From Zantedeschia hybrid cultivar (Eukaryota; Streptophyta; Magnoliopsida; Alismatales; Araceae): a stretch of 64,000 nucleotides of DNA. The stretch covers positions 78,769,024-78,833,023 of the forward strand of contig JARZZO010000005.1 in NCBI GenBank assembly GCA_030544215.1, in the 5' to 3' direction. How positions within the stretch are numbered: position 1 is the stretch's first letter; each line of letters starts with the position of its first letter. The translations under genes were made by a program, and so were the position numbers. The notes beneath the pieces were generated by a model. It saw only the letters and a list, made by a program, of their open reading frames with translations. It was not told where the DNA came from and made no database searches. This document shows, piece after piece, positions 47,640 to 58,267 of this stretch.

Positions 47640-47950
47640 CAAATAGGATGCCCTCTCATATTTTGCTCCAAAAAATAGGGGTCCCATCTCAAACCATAAT
47701 GTTGGGATTTTTAGAAGGGAGGCTAATACCGCTGAATGGGTGTCTCCTTTTGTATTTGATAAAGTGAGGGAATGGGCTTTTATCTCTTGTAATGTGGACC
47801 ATTATAACTTCCCCCCATTGTCTTGTTGGGGGGAGTTGATGGATAGCTACACCATCTTGGTCTTTCATATATGAGTATTTTAGATCTTGTACCTTCCTTT
47901 TGCTTGTATATGCTCTTTCTCACTTTATAATACATTGGTACTATCCACTT
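47640..47950 (+). pseudogene. LINE RNase H tail fragment
   Basis: Reads RREANTAEWVSPFVFD and REWAFISCNVDHYN across shifts, like the C-terminal RNase H end of plant LINEs, followed by a 3' untranslated-like stretch. Short and frame-broken. Confidence 0.55.
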
Positions 47951-48157
47951 TAAAAAACAATGTGTCAGGATGTAATAGGAACAGTTAAGGCTTCAGTTCA
48001 GGTTGGGCTGGCTGACATTGAGGTTGACCTGAATGCAAATGCACTGTAAGAAGTTATTAAGCCTATCTGTAAACTTTTCAATCTGGTTGACATAATCTGA
48101 GTTGATACTTCTCAACCGAACCCAATCCTGCTCCAAGTGGAGCAACCATATACAGAA

Positions 48158-48162
<5 letters not shown>

Positions 48163-48243
<81 letters not shown>
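48163..48243. repeat. (AT)40 microsatellite
   Basis: About 80 bases of uninterrupted TA dinucleotides. Confidence 0.97.
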
Positions 48244-48245
<2 letters not shown>

Positions 48246-48699
48246 TATTTGTTAGAGAGTATCTCAGTTTTTGTTAGGATTGGATCGACCTGGGAGTCCA
48301 ACGTGATCTGACCAAGGTGGGTTCACATCAAGCCCATCAAGCCAAGACCATATTGAGATGATGTAATGTGGTGCTATCCAACCAGTAGCATCAACCTTCT
48401 TTGCATCTAATGGATAAGAGGTTCCCGGACAAATAACCTTGTCTGCCCATGGTGCGGGGTAAGGCCCAAATAAGTAATGAATAGTTTGTCCACTCTGCAC
48501 CCTATAATTTCTGCATTCTTGCATGAATAATCATTCATGTTAAAGCCTATTTGGGAAATTTGGTCAAAATTAATCCTTAGCCCTGTACAAGCTTCCAAAC
48601 ACTTTGGAATGGAAACCAAATTCCTCAGCTGCTTTGTGTCCCCTTCCAAAAATAATAGTGTACCATATGCAAATTGTGAGTGAGAAATTCCAACTGAAG

Positions 48700-49130
48700 C
48701 CCTGCAAACTGATACATTTTAGATTCAAGCTTTTATTTCTGCCAATGAGTTCACTTTATCAAATTATGGAGGGCCAGCAATCAGTTTATCAAAGGTATCA
48801 AGATGTCTGGAAGGTCAGCCGTCCTCTCAAAGTTTGGGCATTTATTTGGCTAATCCCCAAAAAAAAGGGTTAAAACAAAAATTTATAGACAGAAATGGAA
48901 TTCTGCAGATGATACAACTTGTGGGTTATGTGGACAAGCTGATGAAGATATTGATCATTTATTTATGCAGTGTATGTTCAGTAGGGAAGTATGGAGAATC
49001 ATTGGAAATGTCACAGGTTTTTACTTTTCATTCATTTCCATCTCCTTTTACATCTCCCTATCTGTTGACCAGAAGTCTGGCCTCTGATCTCCTTTTACAT
49101 CTTCCAATCTGTTGAAATGTTTGTGTTTAA
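48700..49130 (+). pseudogene. LINE zf-RVT fragment
   Basis: VWKVSRPLKVWAFIW then, after a shift, TTCGLCGQADEDIDHLFMQC and FSREVWRIIG. These match the zinc-binding reverse transcriptase region (PF13966, zf-RVT) of plant LINEs, with its C-x2-C and H...C ligands. Frame-shifted and truncated. Confidence 0.85.
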
Positions 49131-49139
49131 CTTCAGAGA

Positions 49140-49772
49140 ATTGAACGAAGGATGGATATCAGGTTAACAGAAAGACGCCAAAATTAGTGGCACTTACATA
49201 TCCTCTTTGTTGTTTGCCAATCGCACTGCTTCTGTGAAATAGGATCGATGACCTGAAAAGCCGCTCTGCAAATATTTTGTGTACTCTTTTTGGTCAAAAG
49301 ATACATGTTTTTTAAGAAGTCATGCATTATCTATATGAACATCCTTAAAGGAGAGTGTTGAGATGAGCTGGTGTTTGGCTGCATGCTGTGATCTTTCCTT
49401 TCCAATCCCATGCATGGGGACCTTACATCAGTCCTCAGTAAACAAAAGGAAGTTATTGAAAAGTAAGCTTACAGATGGGAAAAAAAGTGCCATTTGATAA
49501 GTCATATTATTGAAATGACAGCCACGTAATAGAAAAGAATATTTTAAAAACCAGACATGACATCAAACAACCAAGGGATTTGGCCTATTATAGAATAAAT
49601 TATAAGCATGGTCCATACATCAGACTGTAAGTCTCCATTTGATAAGTCATATTATTGCATGCATACACTTTCATGACATTTTCTTTACAGTAATTTCAAT
49701 TAGTCCTCACTTCGCTTCACTTATGTTTTGTTCTTTCTTATCATTAGGAATCGTAGAAAGCGCAAACATACT
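49140..49772. other. Spacer before the Harbinger element
   Basis: TTTGATAAGTCATATTATTG occurs at about 49494 and 49637. I could not find the left terminal inverted repeat of the Harbinger element here. Confidence 0.4.
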
Positions 49773-51269
49773 ATGTCCACCTCCGGTGAGTCTATGCTTA
49801 CTTCTTATATTTTGTTTTTTTTTTAAATGGTCATTTTCATTTACTTGATGAGAACAATATTTGGTATATCGTATACAAATTTAATAGTGGATTACATTTC
49901 TGTCTACATTTTTAAGTAGATGCCTTTTTGTTGAAAATTTATCCTCGTCCTCCACTATGGTGGGATGTTTCTCTTCATTAAAAGGGAACAAAGGTAAACG
50001 TCCAGTTACAACTGAGGGCACTGCAACGACCCGTGCCCCAAACTGGGTCGTCGACCATGACATAATCCTCATTCACCTTCTGATGGAGGAATATGACAAA
50101 GGAAATCATATCGAGGGGACATTTAAAACGCAAGTTTGGCACCAGATCGCGCCCAGCTTCAATGCTGCAAGTCATCTAAATTACAACAAGGACCAACTAC
50201 AAAATCGATGGAAGGTCCTCAAAGGGATTTATGTCCAACTTGATGCGTTATTTAAAAGAAGTGGGTGGGGTTGGGATGATGAAGCAAAAAGGCATGTGCC
50301 TGGAGTTGAATCATGGGAGCAAACCATTGAAGTAAGAACAATCTGCTATGATAATAACACCTTTTCTTGCTATTGCTAATGACTAACACAAACGTAATCA
50401 CATGTCCATTTATTTTTCAGGCAAATAGTGCCCTTCGTACATTAAAAGGTAAAACGTTTCAGTTTTTGAAAGAGATGGTTCATATGACAGCCAATAGCAT
50501 GGCGAATGGGGGAGATGCGGAAGGGTCTATGCATGCGTCACAACATGTGAATAGACGTGGACGCAGGGTTGCGAACCGCAACAATTTGCCACATTCCGTG
50601 GACCCCCCACCGCAGCCACAACAGCGAGTGGATCAACTGCAAGCCCCGCCACCGTCTGTGCAGCCCAATGAAGACTATGTCGAAGGTCATATAGCTATTG
50701 GTGATTACGTTAATGCCCTTCACTATGTCAATGTTGGTTCTATAACAGGTGACGATCTTATGTCAATATCCCAGCAACTTCAGAGCTCATCCTACGGTGG
50801 ATATGAACAACATTACAATGTCGGTTCTGTCCCTGCCCAATCTCATTACTCCACTCGGACACCTTCCCCGCCGGCACATAGGGCAAATGAAGACGAAGTC
50901 ATTTCTCCCCAAAAGAAGGGAGCATCATCCTCAAAGCATCGGGGTAAAAGAAGCATTGGGGACGAAGCAATACTCTCTTTCTCCAGTGCATTACGTGATC
51001 GCACTGAAGTTATGAGGGACCTGAGAGCAGATAAGGCTTCATCAAGGGGTTCTAGTGGCGGCACCAATGTGTCCGATACACCGGCGGATGTACAAGATAG
51101 GATCCCGACGGTCAAAGAGTGTATGGACGATCTACGACGTATCCCGAACCTCCCGCGTACTTTGTACTTCAAGGGTGTGAACCTATTTGGTACACCGGGC
51201 ATTCGGTCCGTCTACATGGCTCTGCCGGAGGAGGAGAAGCTTGACTGGGTTATAGCTTGGACTAGTTGA
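49773..51269 (+). CDS. PIF/Harbinger ORF1: Myb/SANT-like DNA-binding protein
   Basis: Preferred model: a tiny first exon (49773-49785, MSTS, donor GTGAGT), exon 2 (49985-50331, donor GTAAGA) and exon 3 (50421-51269, acceptor TTTTTCAG), giving 402 residues with matching phases. A simpler model starts at ATG 49957 (407 residues). The N-terminal half is a Myb_DNA-bind_3 domain (PF12776): PNWVVDHD, ILIHLLMEEY, KGNHIEGTFK, KDQLQNRWKVLKG and GWGWDDEAK. A Pro/Gln-rich linker, a basic KHRGKR patch and the C-terminal MDDLRRIPNL...LDWVIAW block follow. By family knowledge ORF1 helps the transposase bind the ends or enter the nucleus. It is open throughout, in the same direction as the transposase downstream. 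Confidence 0.9.
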
Positions 51270-51410
51270 CTTTAGTTGCTACCTGCCGTGTACTTTGTAC
51301 TTCAAGGGTGTGAACCTATTTGGTACACCGGGCATTCGGTCCGTCTACATGGCTCTGCCGGAGGAGGAGAAGCTTGACTGGGTTATAGCTTGGACTAGTT
51401 GACTTTAGTT
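51150..51410 (+). repeat. 132-bp tandem duplication across the end of ORF1
   Basis: TACTTTGTACTTCAAGGGTG...TTGACTTTAGTTG appears twice, offset 132 bases (44 codons). The first unit holds the stop codon of ORF1, so the second lies in the 3' untranslated part. The copies are essentially identical, so the event is recent. Confidence 0.95.
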
Positions 51411-51638
51411 GTTTTGTATGGTCCTAATCTTTTGCTTGTTTCTTTCCTTTTATCATGCTTGCACCAGTTGCACTTGAATGTTAGTTTGATTTTCTTGATC
51501 ATGCTTTTCTTATCGCGCGTCATGTCTGTTGTGGTCATAACCTATTTCAATTAAATGTGTTTGGTTATGTCTATTATGTTACTATAAATTGCAATTTCTA
51601 CTTGTACGTCCCCTGCAGGTATATGATTTTAACTAAGA

Positions 51639-52010
51639 ATGGGACGTTTTAAGTATTACGTTGTGTGGGTTGGTCGGGAGCCTGGTTTGTACCTTACTTT
51701 GGGAGAATGTTATGCCCAAGTTAACGGTTTTCCAGGAGCTCGATATAAAGGGTTCTACTCAATTGAGGAGGGAGAGGCTGCACTGTACAGTGTTGTGGAG
51801 TATTGTCGACCGACACCAAGAATGAGTCGTCAAGAATATGCAATGGGCACTCCAAGTACTGTACGAGCCATGACCGACCTCCCTACATCACACGTGTCAA
51901 CACAGTTGTCATGGCAATATTGTCTCACGATAGTACTTTTGTTTCTAGTTGTCCTCTTACTTTTTTTTATTTTGTTTGGTGTACTATTTATGTCCCTGAG
52001 GAGCCGTTGA
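51639..52010 (+). CDS. RNase H1-type hybrid-binding domain with C-terminal membrane segment, inside a Harbinger element
   Basis: A 123-residue open frame lies between ORF1 and the transposase, same strand, 369 bases after the former and 49 bases before the latter. Residues 6-50 (YYVVWVGREPGLYLT, ECYAQVNGFPGARYKGF, EEGEAAL) fit the N-terminal hybrid-binding domain of RNase H1, also called the viroplasmin-type domain (PF01693), which binds RNA/DNA hybrids or dsRNA. There is no RNase H catalytic domain. Residues 94-118 (LTIVLLFLVVLLLFFILFGVLF) form one strong hydrophobic helix followed by RSR, so a tail-anchored protein is predicted. A CCCCTGCAG acceptor-like site lies just upstream (about 51611-51619), so it could also be a downstream exon. 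Function in the element is unknown. Confidence 0.72.
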   Translation: MGRFKYYVVWVGREPGLYLTLGECYAQVNGFPGARYKGFYSIEEGEAALYSVVEYCRPTPRMSRQEYAMGTPSTVRAMTDLPTSHVSTQLSWQYCLTIVLLFLVVLLLFFILFGVLFMSLRSR

Positions 52011-52059
52011 TGTACCCTTCTTTTGAACTATGTACCGTTTTGAATTTAAATGACAAGTA

Positions 52060-53348
52060 ATGGTAGTTTATGTAGACATCAATGAATTAATAATGGAGTT
52101 CATTCATGAGGACGACGAGATGATTGAAGAAATTGAAGAAGTCATAATTGAAGCAATATCAGATCAGTATGCCACAAATGTGCCTAGACAAAAGATGTTT
52201 ACTTCAGCACATACTGGTCATGTGTGGATACAAGAAGTGCTACAAGGGCATGAGCGGAGGGCCTATTGGGCATTCAGGCTTAGCCCTACCATGTTGATTG
52301 CACTGAGAGACATGTTAGTGGACAGGGGCTTACTATTTGACTCACGACATGTTACTGCCTATGAGCAACTAGCGATGTTCTTACATGCTGCTGGCCATGG
52401 TGTTGCGACTGGGGCATTGTGTGAGTACTTCCAGCACTCTTCACAAACAATCAGCTATTATGTCAATAATGTTGTTATGGCATTGGCATCTCTGAAGACG
52501 GAATTTATTCAGCTTCCTTCTAATGTGGGTGAATGTCACCCTCATATCCGAGGGAAGACATATTTCTATCCTTACTTCAAGGTATTTGATTTCTAATGGT
52601 CTAGCATTTCATTTTTAATGGTCTAAACAAAATCTTATGTATGGTCTTATATTTTCATTGCACTGTGTAGGATGCGATTGGGGCGATTGATGGAACACAT
52701 ATAATAGCTCATATTCCACGAAAAGACCATGGTCGCTTTCGTAACCGCAAAAGTTACATAAGCCAAAATGTAATGGGGGTTGTCTCTTTCGATCTCACTT
52801 TTCTATACATTGCTGTTGGTTGGGAAGGTTCTGCAGCAGATATGAGAGTATTGAAGTGGGCATTGGATCATGACGGGTTTCGGGTGCCTCGCGGCAAGTA
52901 CTATCTTGTCGACTCTGGATACGCAAACACGCGTAGTTTCTTAGCTCCTTATCGAGGACAACGGTACCACATTGGTTGCTTTAGAGGTCGTGGTCGACAT
53001 TATGCTAATAAAAGAGAGAAGTTCAACCATAGACATGCACAACTGAGGAATTGTGTAGAGCGCGCATTCGGTGTGCTCAAGAATCGTTTTCAAATCTTAA
53101 GAGAGGGTTGTATGTACCCATGGGAAACACAACGAAAGATAGTGCTAGCATGTTCTGTCGTCCACAACTTCGTTCGTCGAAGGGAGGGACATGATGTATA
53201 TTTTAACATGGCAAATGAACGTGGATTTGCAGAAGATGATGGAGATATTGATTACCCCGTTGACATTGCGCCTAGCCAAGCTGAGCTAGTTGTAGGGGAC
53301 CATGTCAGGGAGGAAATTACAGACCAACTCTGGGAGGAGAATAATTAG
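52060..53348 (+). CDS. PIF/Harbinger transposase (DDE, complete)
   Basis: Two exons: 52060-52581 (donor GTATTT) and 52671-53348 (acceptor GTGTAG), phase 0, 399 residues. The N-terminal half has a helix-turn-helix-like stretch (YEQLAMFLHAAGHGV...HSSQTISYYVNNV). The DDE_Tnp_4 core (PF13359) follows with AIDGTH (D181), YLVDSGYAN (D255) and NCVERAFGVLKNRF (E304), so all three metal-binding acids are present. No stop or frameshift was seen. It cuts and rejoins element ends with a TTA/TAA target duplication by family knowledge. With ORF1 intact, the element has what the superfamily needs, though its ends were not located. Confidence 0.94.
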
Positions 53349-53912
53349 CTTTAGTAGATGTTTCCTTTGTTTGCTCTTTTCCGTTTTATCTTGCTTAGTT
53401 GTTATGCCATGTATGATTTATTTTTATTTCTATTTGGTAGACATTTGTATCGTTCACTATATGGCATGTAACTTTAATTCATATCTGCATTTTGTTTCTT
53501 TTCATTCATATGCACTGAAAACTGATGTTCATCTATATTTTGGATACCATGGTGTTTTTATTTCCTCTCATTTGTTCTTACAGGTGGTGTGCATACATGG
53601 TTGGAGTGCTTCTTTCTTAGACATACACTCAGATAACATGAGGCATGATTGCAGCCCTATACCGATTGCACGTTTGGGTAGTAGGAAGGCATACGTGCAA
53701 CCCTACCCAAGCATGTCTTCGGATATTAGCACGGCATGATTGCAGCCCTATCTGAGTGTTGTAATGTATGGACAGTGATGAAGGAAGAAGCAGTGAGTCT
53801 ATTGGTTGGATGGCTTTTAAGCAACCCCAATAGATGATGAAACTCCTTTTTCTGAGTCCATCTTTCATATTTTGAAGAAGCATTCGTTTCATTTCATTAT
53901 TTTAATCTTCAA
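53349..53912. other. 3' flank of the transposase gene
   Basis: Pyrimidine-rich, with no further conserved frame. A repeated word GGCATGATTGCAGCCCTAT (53642 and 53732) gives a 90-bp partial duplication. Confidence 0.45.
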
Positions 53913-54165
53913 TTATTATGGGGGTTGCATGAGCCTCGTTTGATTTCATGCTATTTTTATAAACTTATTATGGGGGTTGCATGAGCCTCGCTTGATTTCA
54001 TGCTATTTTTATAAACTTATTATGGGAGTTGCATGAGCCTCGCTTGATTTCATGTTATTTTTATAAACTTATTATGGGGGTTGCATGAGCCTCGCTTGAT
54101 TTCATGCTTTTTTTATAAACTTATTATGCAGGTTGCATGAGTCTCGCTTGATTTCATGCTGTGTA
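53913..54165. repeat. Five tandem units of about 53 bp
   Basis: TTATTATGGGGGTTGCATGAGCCTCG...TTCATGCTATTTTTATAAAC occurs about five times with few changes. It lies next to the Harbinger element and may be its subterminal repeat or unrelated. Confidence 0.93.
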
Positions 54166-54169
54166 GTAT

Positions 54170-54450
54170 TAATTTTCATTCCTAATTGTGGAAGATGCAT
54201 GAGCCTCCCTTATATTACAGTTGAATGGTATGAGCCTACCATGAATCTTGAGTATGTTTTCAACTGTGACATGGTCCAAGAGTTTTATAACAAGGGCCAA
54301 GGAGCTGAAGCACCTGCTCCAAAAGGGCATGAGGATCGTAGGCCACACGTGCAAGAAGAGCTGGTACAAGGTCAGGAACATGAGGCGAGGCTAACCCAAG
54401 CGTGTGGTGACGTCCCCGGAAGAGAAAAGATCCAATTTTTTCTTTGTCTT
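54170..54450 (+). other. Exon-like fragment, unrecognised
   Basis: 54265-54400 in frame reads TWSKSFITRAKELKHLLQKG, MRIVGHTCKK, WYKVRNMRRG and then a stop. The composition looks like a real C-terminus, but I do not know the family and found no clean upstream exon. Confidence 0.3.
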
Positions 54451-54679
54451 CTTCTTCTTTTTTTTTTTTGGGGGGGGTGTGTTCGAGAGTATGATCTAAA
54501 TACTAAATAGCATGCAGCTGTGGAGTCTTGTTTATCCCGTGAGTTTGGGCTGGGTTGATCCTAAGTCAACTTAAGATAAATTAGATTTTTAAACATTCAT
54601 GTTATTAAATAATTGGTAAATAAAAATTATTTTTGGTCTCTCTAATCTGTGCTGTCATGCGGTTTTTTAACTTCCAGTT

Positions 54680-54805
54680 CAAATTTGGAGGTTTAATTAA
54701 TTTTCAGTTCATTCGTTCAAAACAATAACTTTTAGTGCCATGACTGTTTATAAGTAAATTTTGAGTCTAAACCATCATTTGCCACTGTGTGAAATTTTGA
54801 GTCTA
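54680..54805. repeat. Direct repeat, copy 1
   Basis: TTTGGAGGTTTAATTAATTT...TTTTGAGTCTA is repeated at 55840-55965 in the same direction with few changes. Confidence 0.9.
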
Positions 54806-55839
54806 TACCTCTTTGTCATCTTTTTTTTTTCCGGATTGCATGAGCGTCAGCTCGTGGTTGCTATCAAGAATATTTTTCTCCTTTTTTTGGTTTTGATTCT
54901 TTGAATATTATTATTCCCAGTCTCTTTTTTGGAGAAATTTTTTTATCATCTGTCTATCAAACAATGTTTTAAAAATCAAAGTGGACCGTCCGATTCCAGA
55001 AAAATAAGAATCAGTGGCTTTTTTAGTCCAGTTCAACCAAAAACCGCCATCCTTTCAAAAGTGTAGGAACCGACTAAAAACTGGTTGCTTTAGTCTAGTT
55101 CACATGAAAATAGGCTGGTTCAAAGTTACGTATAATATTTACTTTATAAAATATAATTTACAACTATTCAAACGTAAATTCAAGACCACTACTTAACGTT
55201 AAAATCGATATATAAGAAAGATAAGTTTTGAGATAAATAATAAATATAAATGCATGTATATGTGTATTGAGTCTGAAGACCATTTTTATCCAATCCGTCC
55301 AAAACAGACCCAACCCAAAGCCTCTCCAATTTAATGGCCGATCCAATTTTGAAAACATTGATGTCAAATCTTTTCAAAATTCTAGTAACAGACATATATA
55401 TATATGTATATAATATTGGGAACAAAAATTAGATTTTCAGTAGCTATCAAAGCCGAAAATAAATGCATTTCGCTCTAATTATAGAGGTTCTTGTCAAAGC
55501 TTCTGCTATTACAACTGTAGTTGCAACAATCACAATCATTGATATAGCCTATGACTTGCAACCAAACCGAACAACTCAATCATGTCAAAATTATATCAGC
55601 TTGACCATGAATTAGAAATACCCTCCACATTGCGAGACACCTAAGAAGCTTGGCATTATTTTATCGCATCTATGAATGACGCTTACTTGAAAATTTGAAG
55701 TTCTAAGACTAAAATCTTGTTCAGATAGCTGTACAATGGCCCCAATGTTTTGGATTTAAAACCAATGTCAGATAAAAAGGGTATCACAAGAGCTGACAAG
55801 ATTTTTGGACACAGAAGTCTACAATATCCCAAATACTAA
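54806..55839. other. AT-rich DNA between direct repeats
   Basis: No gene seen. Could be the interior of an unrecognised element bounded by the two repeats. Confidence 0.4.
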
Positions 55840-55965
55840 TTTGGAGGTTTAATTAATTTTCAGTTCATTCGTTCAAAACATTAACTTTCAGTGCCATGAC
55901 TTTTAATAAGTAAATTTTGAGTCTAAACCATCATTTGCCACTGTGTGAAATTTTGAGTCTAAACC
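55840..55965. repeat. Direct repeat, copy 2
   Basis: Counterpart of 54680-54805. Confidence 0.9.
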
Positions 55966-56169
55966 CCAGACTATCCCTCCCTTAGACAGCCCGTGAACCC
56001 TTATCAGTCAGCTCTATCTTTTCTATAATAATGTGTTTCTACAAGCAGATTCCTATTCAATTTCACTCATTTTTAAATTGAACATCTAGTTATAATTATT
56101 ATATTTTAGTATTTCAAAATTATATTAACATTATTTTTTATGAACACATGTATAATCAATAGTATTTGA

Positions 56170-57377
56170 TGTAGACTGGATCTATCTATCACGACCGGAT
56201 CCCGCAAACGGGGATCCGGAAAAAAGAGGGTCCGGAGCTGGTCCGGGTCAAACGGTGACGGGGGGACCCGACAGGGGTCCGCGTCGGGGCGAAGACGAGG
56301 TCTTCTCGGGATGAGACGGATTCGCCCGCGGGGGGCGCGATCCGCCGCCGAAGCTGCTTCTTGTATAGCGAGCCGCTGCTCCTTCGGCGGACGATGGCGC
56401 GGCGCGAGCAGGGGCTGCTTCCCTCGGCCGAGTGGTCGACGAGCGTCGGAGCAGAAGCCGGAAAGTCCGAGATCGGACGGGAGGGACGGCTCGCTCCCTT
56501 GCAGTGAGACCGAAGGGGTGGTTCAGCGCGAGGCCGAGGCTCCTGCTCCGGTGCAGCCGGACGGGGGGACGGCTCGCTCTCCGACCAGGGGGTCCGGAGC
56601 CACCTTCAGCGCGAGGCCGAGGCTCCTGACGCAGGGCAGCTGGCGGGATCGCCCTCGGACAGGGAGTCCGGAGGCTACTTCAGCGCGAGACCGAGTCTCC
56701 TGGCTTGGGGCGGCCGGCGTTCGGCGTCGAGACCAGGGGGAGGAATCCGAGGTCGGCGGCCGAGACCGACTCGGAGAGGTCGGCGATGATTCGAACCGAG
56801 CCCCTACAGGAGGGAAAGAAGAAGAAAACCAGTCAGCAGGAGTCCCGGGCGTCAGCCCTGGGGAACCCCCTCCGACGGTCAAGTTAGCTTCTGAAGAAGA
56901 TTCGATTCAGGAAGCAAGAAAGAGGTAGCTAATAAGCTATTCGGAAGCTTGGGGAGGCATCCGTTTTTTTCACCACCCCCTTGGCTACAAATAGCAGGAT
57001 ACTTATAGCGGAGGGTAGCGGATGGTTAACGGTGGCAGCCGATATAGGACTAAAAGGGGGCTTACTGACAAACCGCCATAGCGTCTGATCCGCCACCGGA
57101 GTGGGCCGGACACGGCTACCGGGCCGAAGGGGGTTGGGCCGCTGATGGGCCGAAACCTGCCGGTCCCTGGGCTACCGCGTTGCTCCCGGGCCGCAGGCTG
57201 GTGGGCCGCTGACGGGCTGGAGCCTGTTGGGCCGGGCGCGAGGGTGCCGCTTATGGGCCGAAGGCTACTGGGCCGCTGACGGGCCGAAGGCTCCCGGAGG
57301 GCCTGGTACTGCCGCTGTTGGGCTCAGTGGGGTTTGGGCCTGCTTCTATGGGCCGAATCGGATTCTGCCGCATCACA
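56170..57377 (-). mobile_element. 3' LTR of a Tat-type Ty3/gypsy element
   Basis: On the minus strand the LTR begins TGTGATGCGGCAG directly after the purine tract GAGTGGGGGGCTA (57378-57390) and appears to end in TCTACA at 56170. That gives about 1.2 kb of GC-rich sequence. The left end carries a hairpin (GGATCCC...GGGGATCC). Three copies of a TTCAGCGCGAG(G/A)CCGAG unit (56523, 56605, 56677) and repeated GGGCCGCTGACGGGCC words are internal. The left boundary is a best guess because the other LTR is outside the window. Open frames inside are by-products of GC-rich sequence. Confidence 0.7.
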
Positions 57378-57390
57378 TAGCCCCCCACTC
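57378..57390 (-). other. Polypurine tract of the gypsy element
   Basis: Minus-strand AGAGTGGGGGGCTA next to the TG start of the LTR; primes plus-strand synthesis in LTR elements. Confidence 0.75.
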
Positions 57391-57993
57391 TTGTCTTCCT
57401 CAGTTCTGAGACGGCAAGAGTATAGCCTGAAACTGTCAGAAAAAGAAAGAAAATCACAGCAGGTGTCTCGCTTGGAGTTATGTTCCCTCTCTACTGGGAA
57501 GGGGAGACCCTCGGTCGGCCGAGGGTCGTGCGGTTGCTTCGCCCTTGCTCGGAGAGTCGACGAAGGCTTAGAGCTGAGGAGCCGAAGGGTCGGGCCCTCT
57601 GAGCCGTGTCAGGCTTCATTAAATGGACGGGACGGCGCGTCGCCTCGCGAGGAAGCACAGGACACGCGTCGCGCATCCAGCCGTTCTGCAGAAAACACAA
57701 ACGGATCCCGACCGCCCGCGAGCCGCGGATCGCTCCGGCCCTCTGCCCGAGGCTCCACTCGGATCGCCGCCGTTCCCTTCGTCCCTTGCGGATTGGGACA
57801 CGTGGCGGGAATCCGAGTGGTTAACCGAAGGGTCGGAGCGCTGTCAGCCGCCGATCGCTCTGCTACAAGTCCCGGAGCCGGCCCGTCATCATTGCCGAAG
57901 GACGGCACACGTGGCGGTCATCCGGGAGGAGCGAAGGGACGAGCGGGACGATCTCGGCCGCAGGCTTCGGCGGGAGGCGTTTCGAACGGGCTC

Positions 57994-58001
57994 TATAAAT
58001 A
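57994..58001 (+). promoter_or_regulatory. TATA box of the antisense gene
   Basis: TATAAATA in a GGGCTCTATAAATACAGG context, about 270 bases before the start codon of the antisense gene, followed by a CT-rich leader. The leader has no conserved protein sequence, so the longer frame reaching back to 57623 is not used. Confidence 0.65.
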
Positions 58002-58267
58002 CAGGCCCTCCGTGGGGCACTGTTTCTCTTCTTACTGCCTCGCCTACGTTCCTCTTGCAACTGCCCAAGCTCTTCTTCCTTCTCTCGCGAAAGGCCAGCT
58101 TCCTGAAGGCTTCGTCCGAGCTTCGTCGGCTGCTGTGGGAGGCTCTTCGTCCCTCAGAGTGCATCGCTGGTGGAGCCTGGAGGCTTGAGGCAGCGATTGG
58201 TCCAGGAGAGATCCTCTCCCTCTTTCTGCGAGTAAGCCTTAGCCTTCTTCCTTCCCTCCGCGGCTTT

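Noticed and set aside
49957..49984. First codons of the simple ORF1 model
   Set aside because: Kept only as an alternative: the small-exon model from 49773 gives matching phases and a start more usual for the family, but RNA is needed to decide.
56311..56928. 205-residue frame near the left end of the gypsy element
   Set aside because: It is within the LTR, GC-rich and low in complexity, with a second open frame on the other strand; no known domain.
57623..58267. N-terminal 215 residues of the long frame of the antisense gene
   Set aside because: They lie before or across the TATA box and leader and read as shuffled Arg/Pro-rich sequence; the conserved protein starts at 58268.
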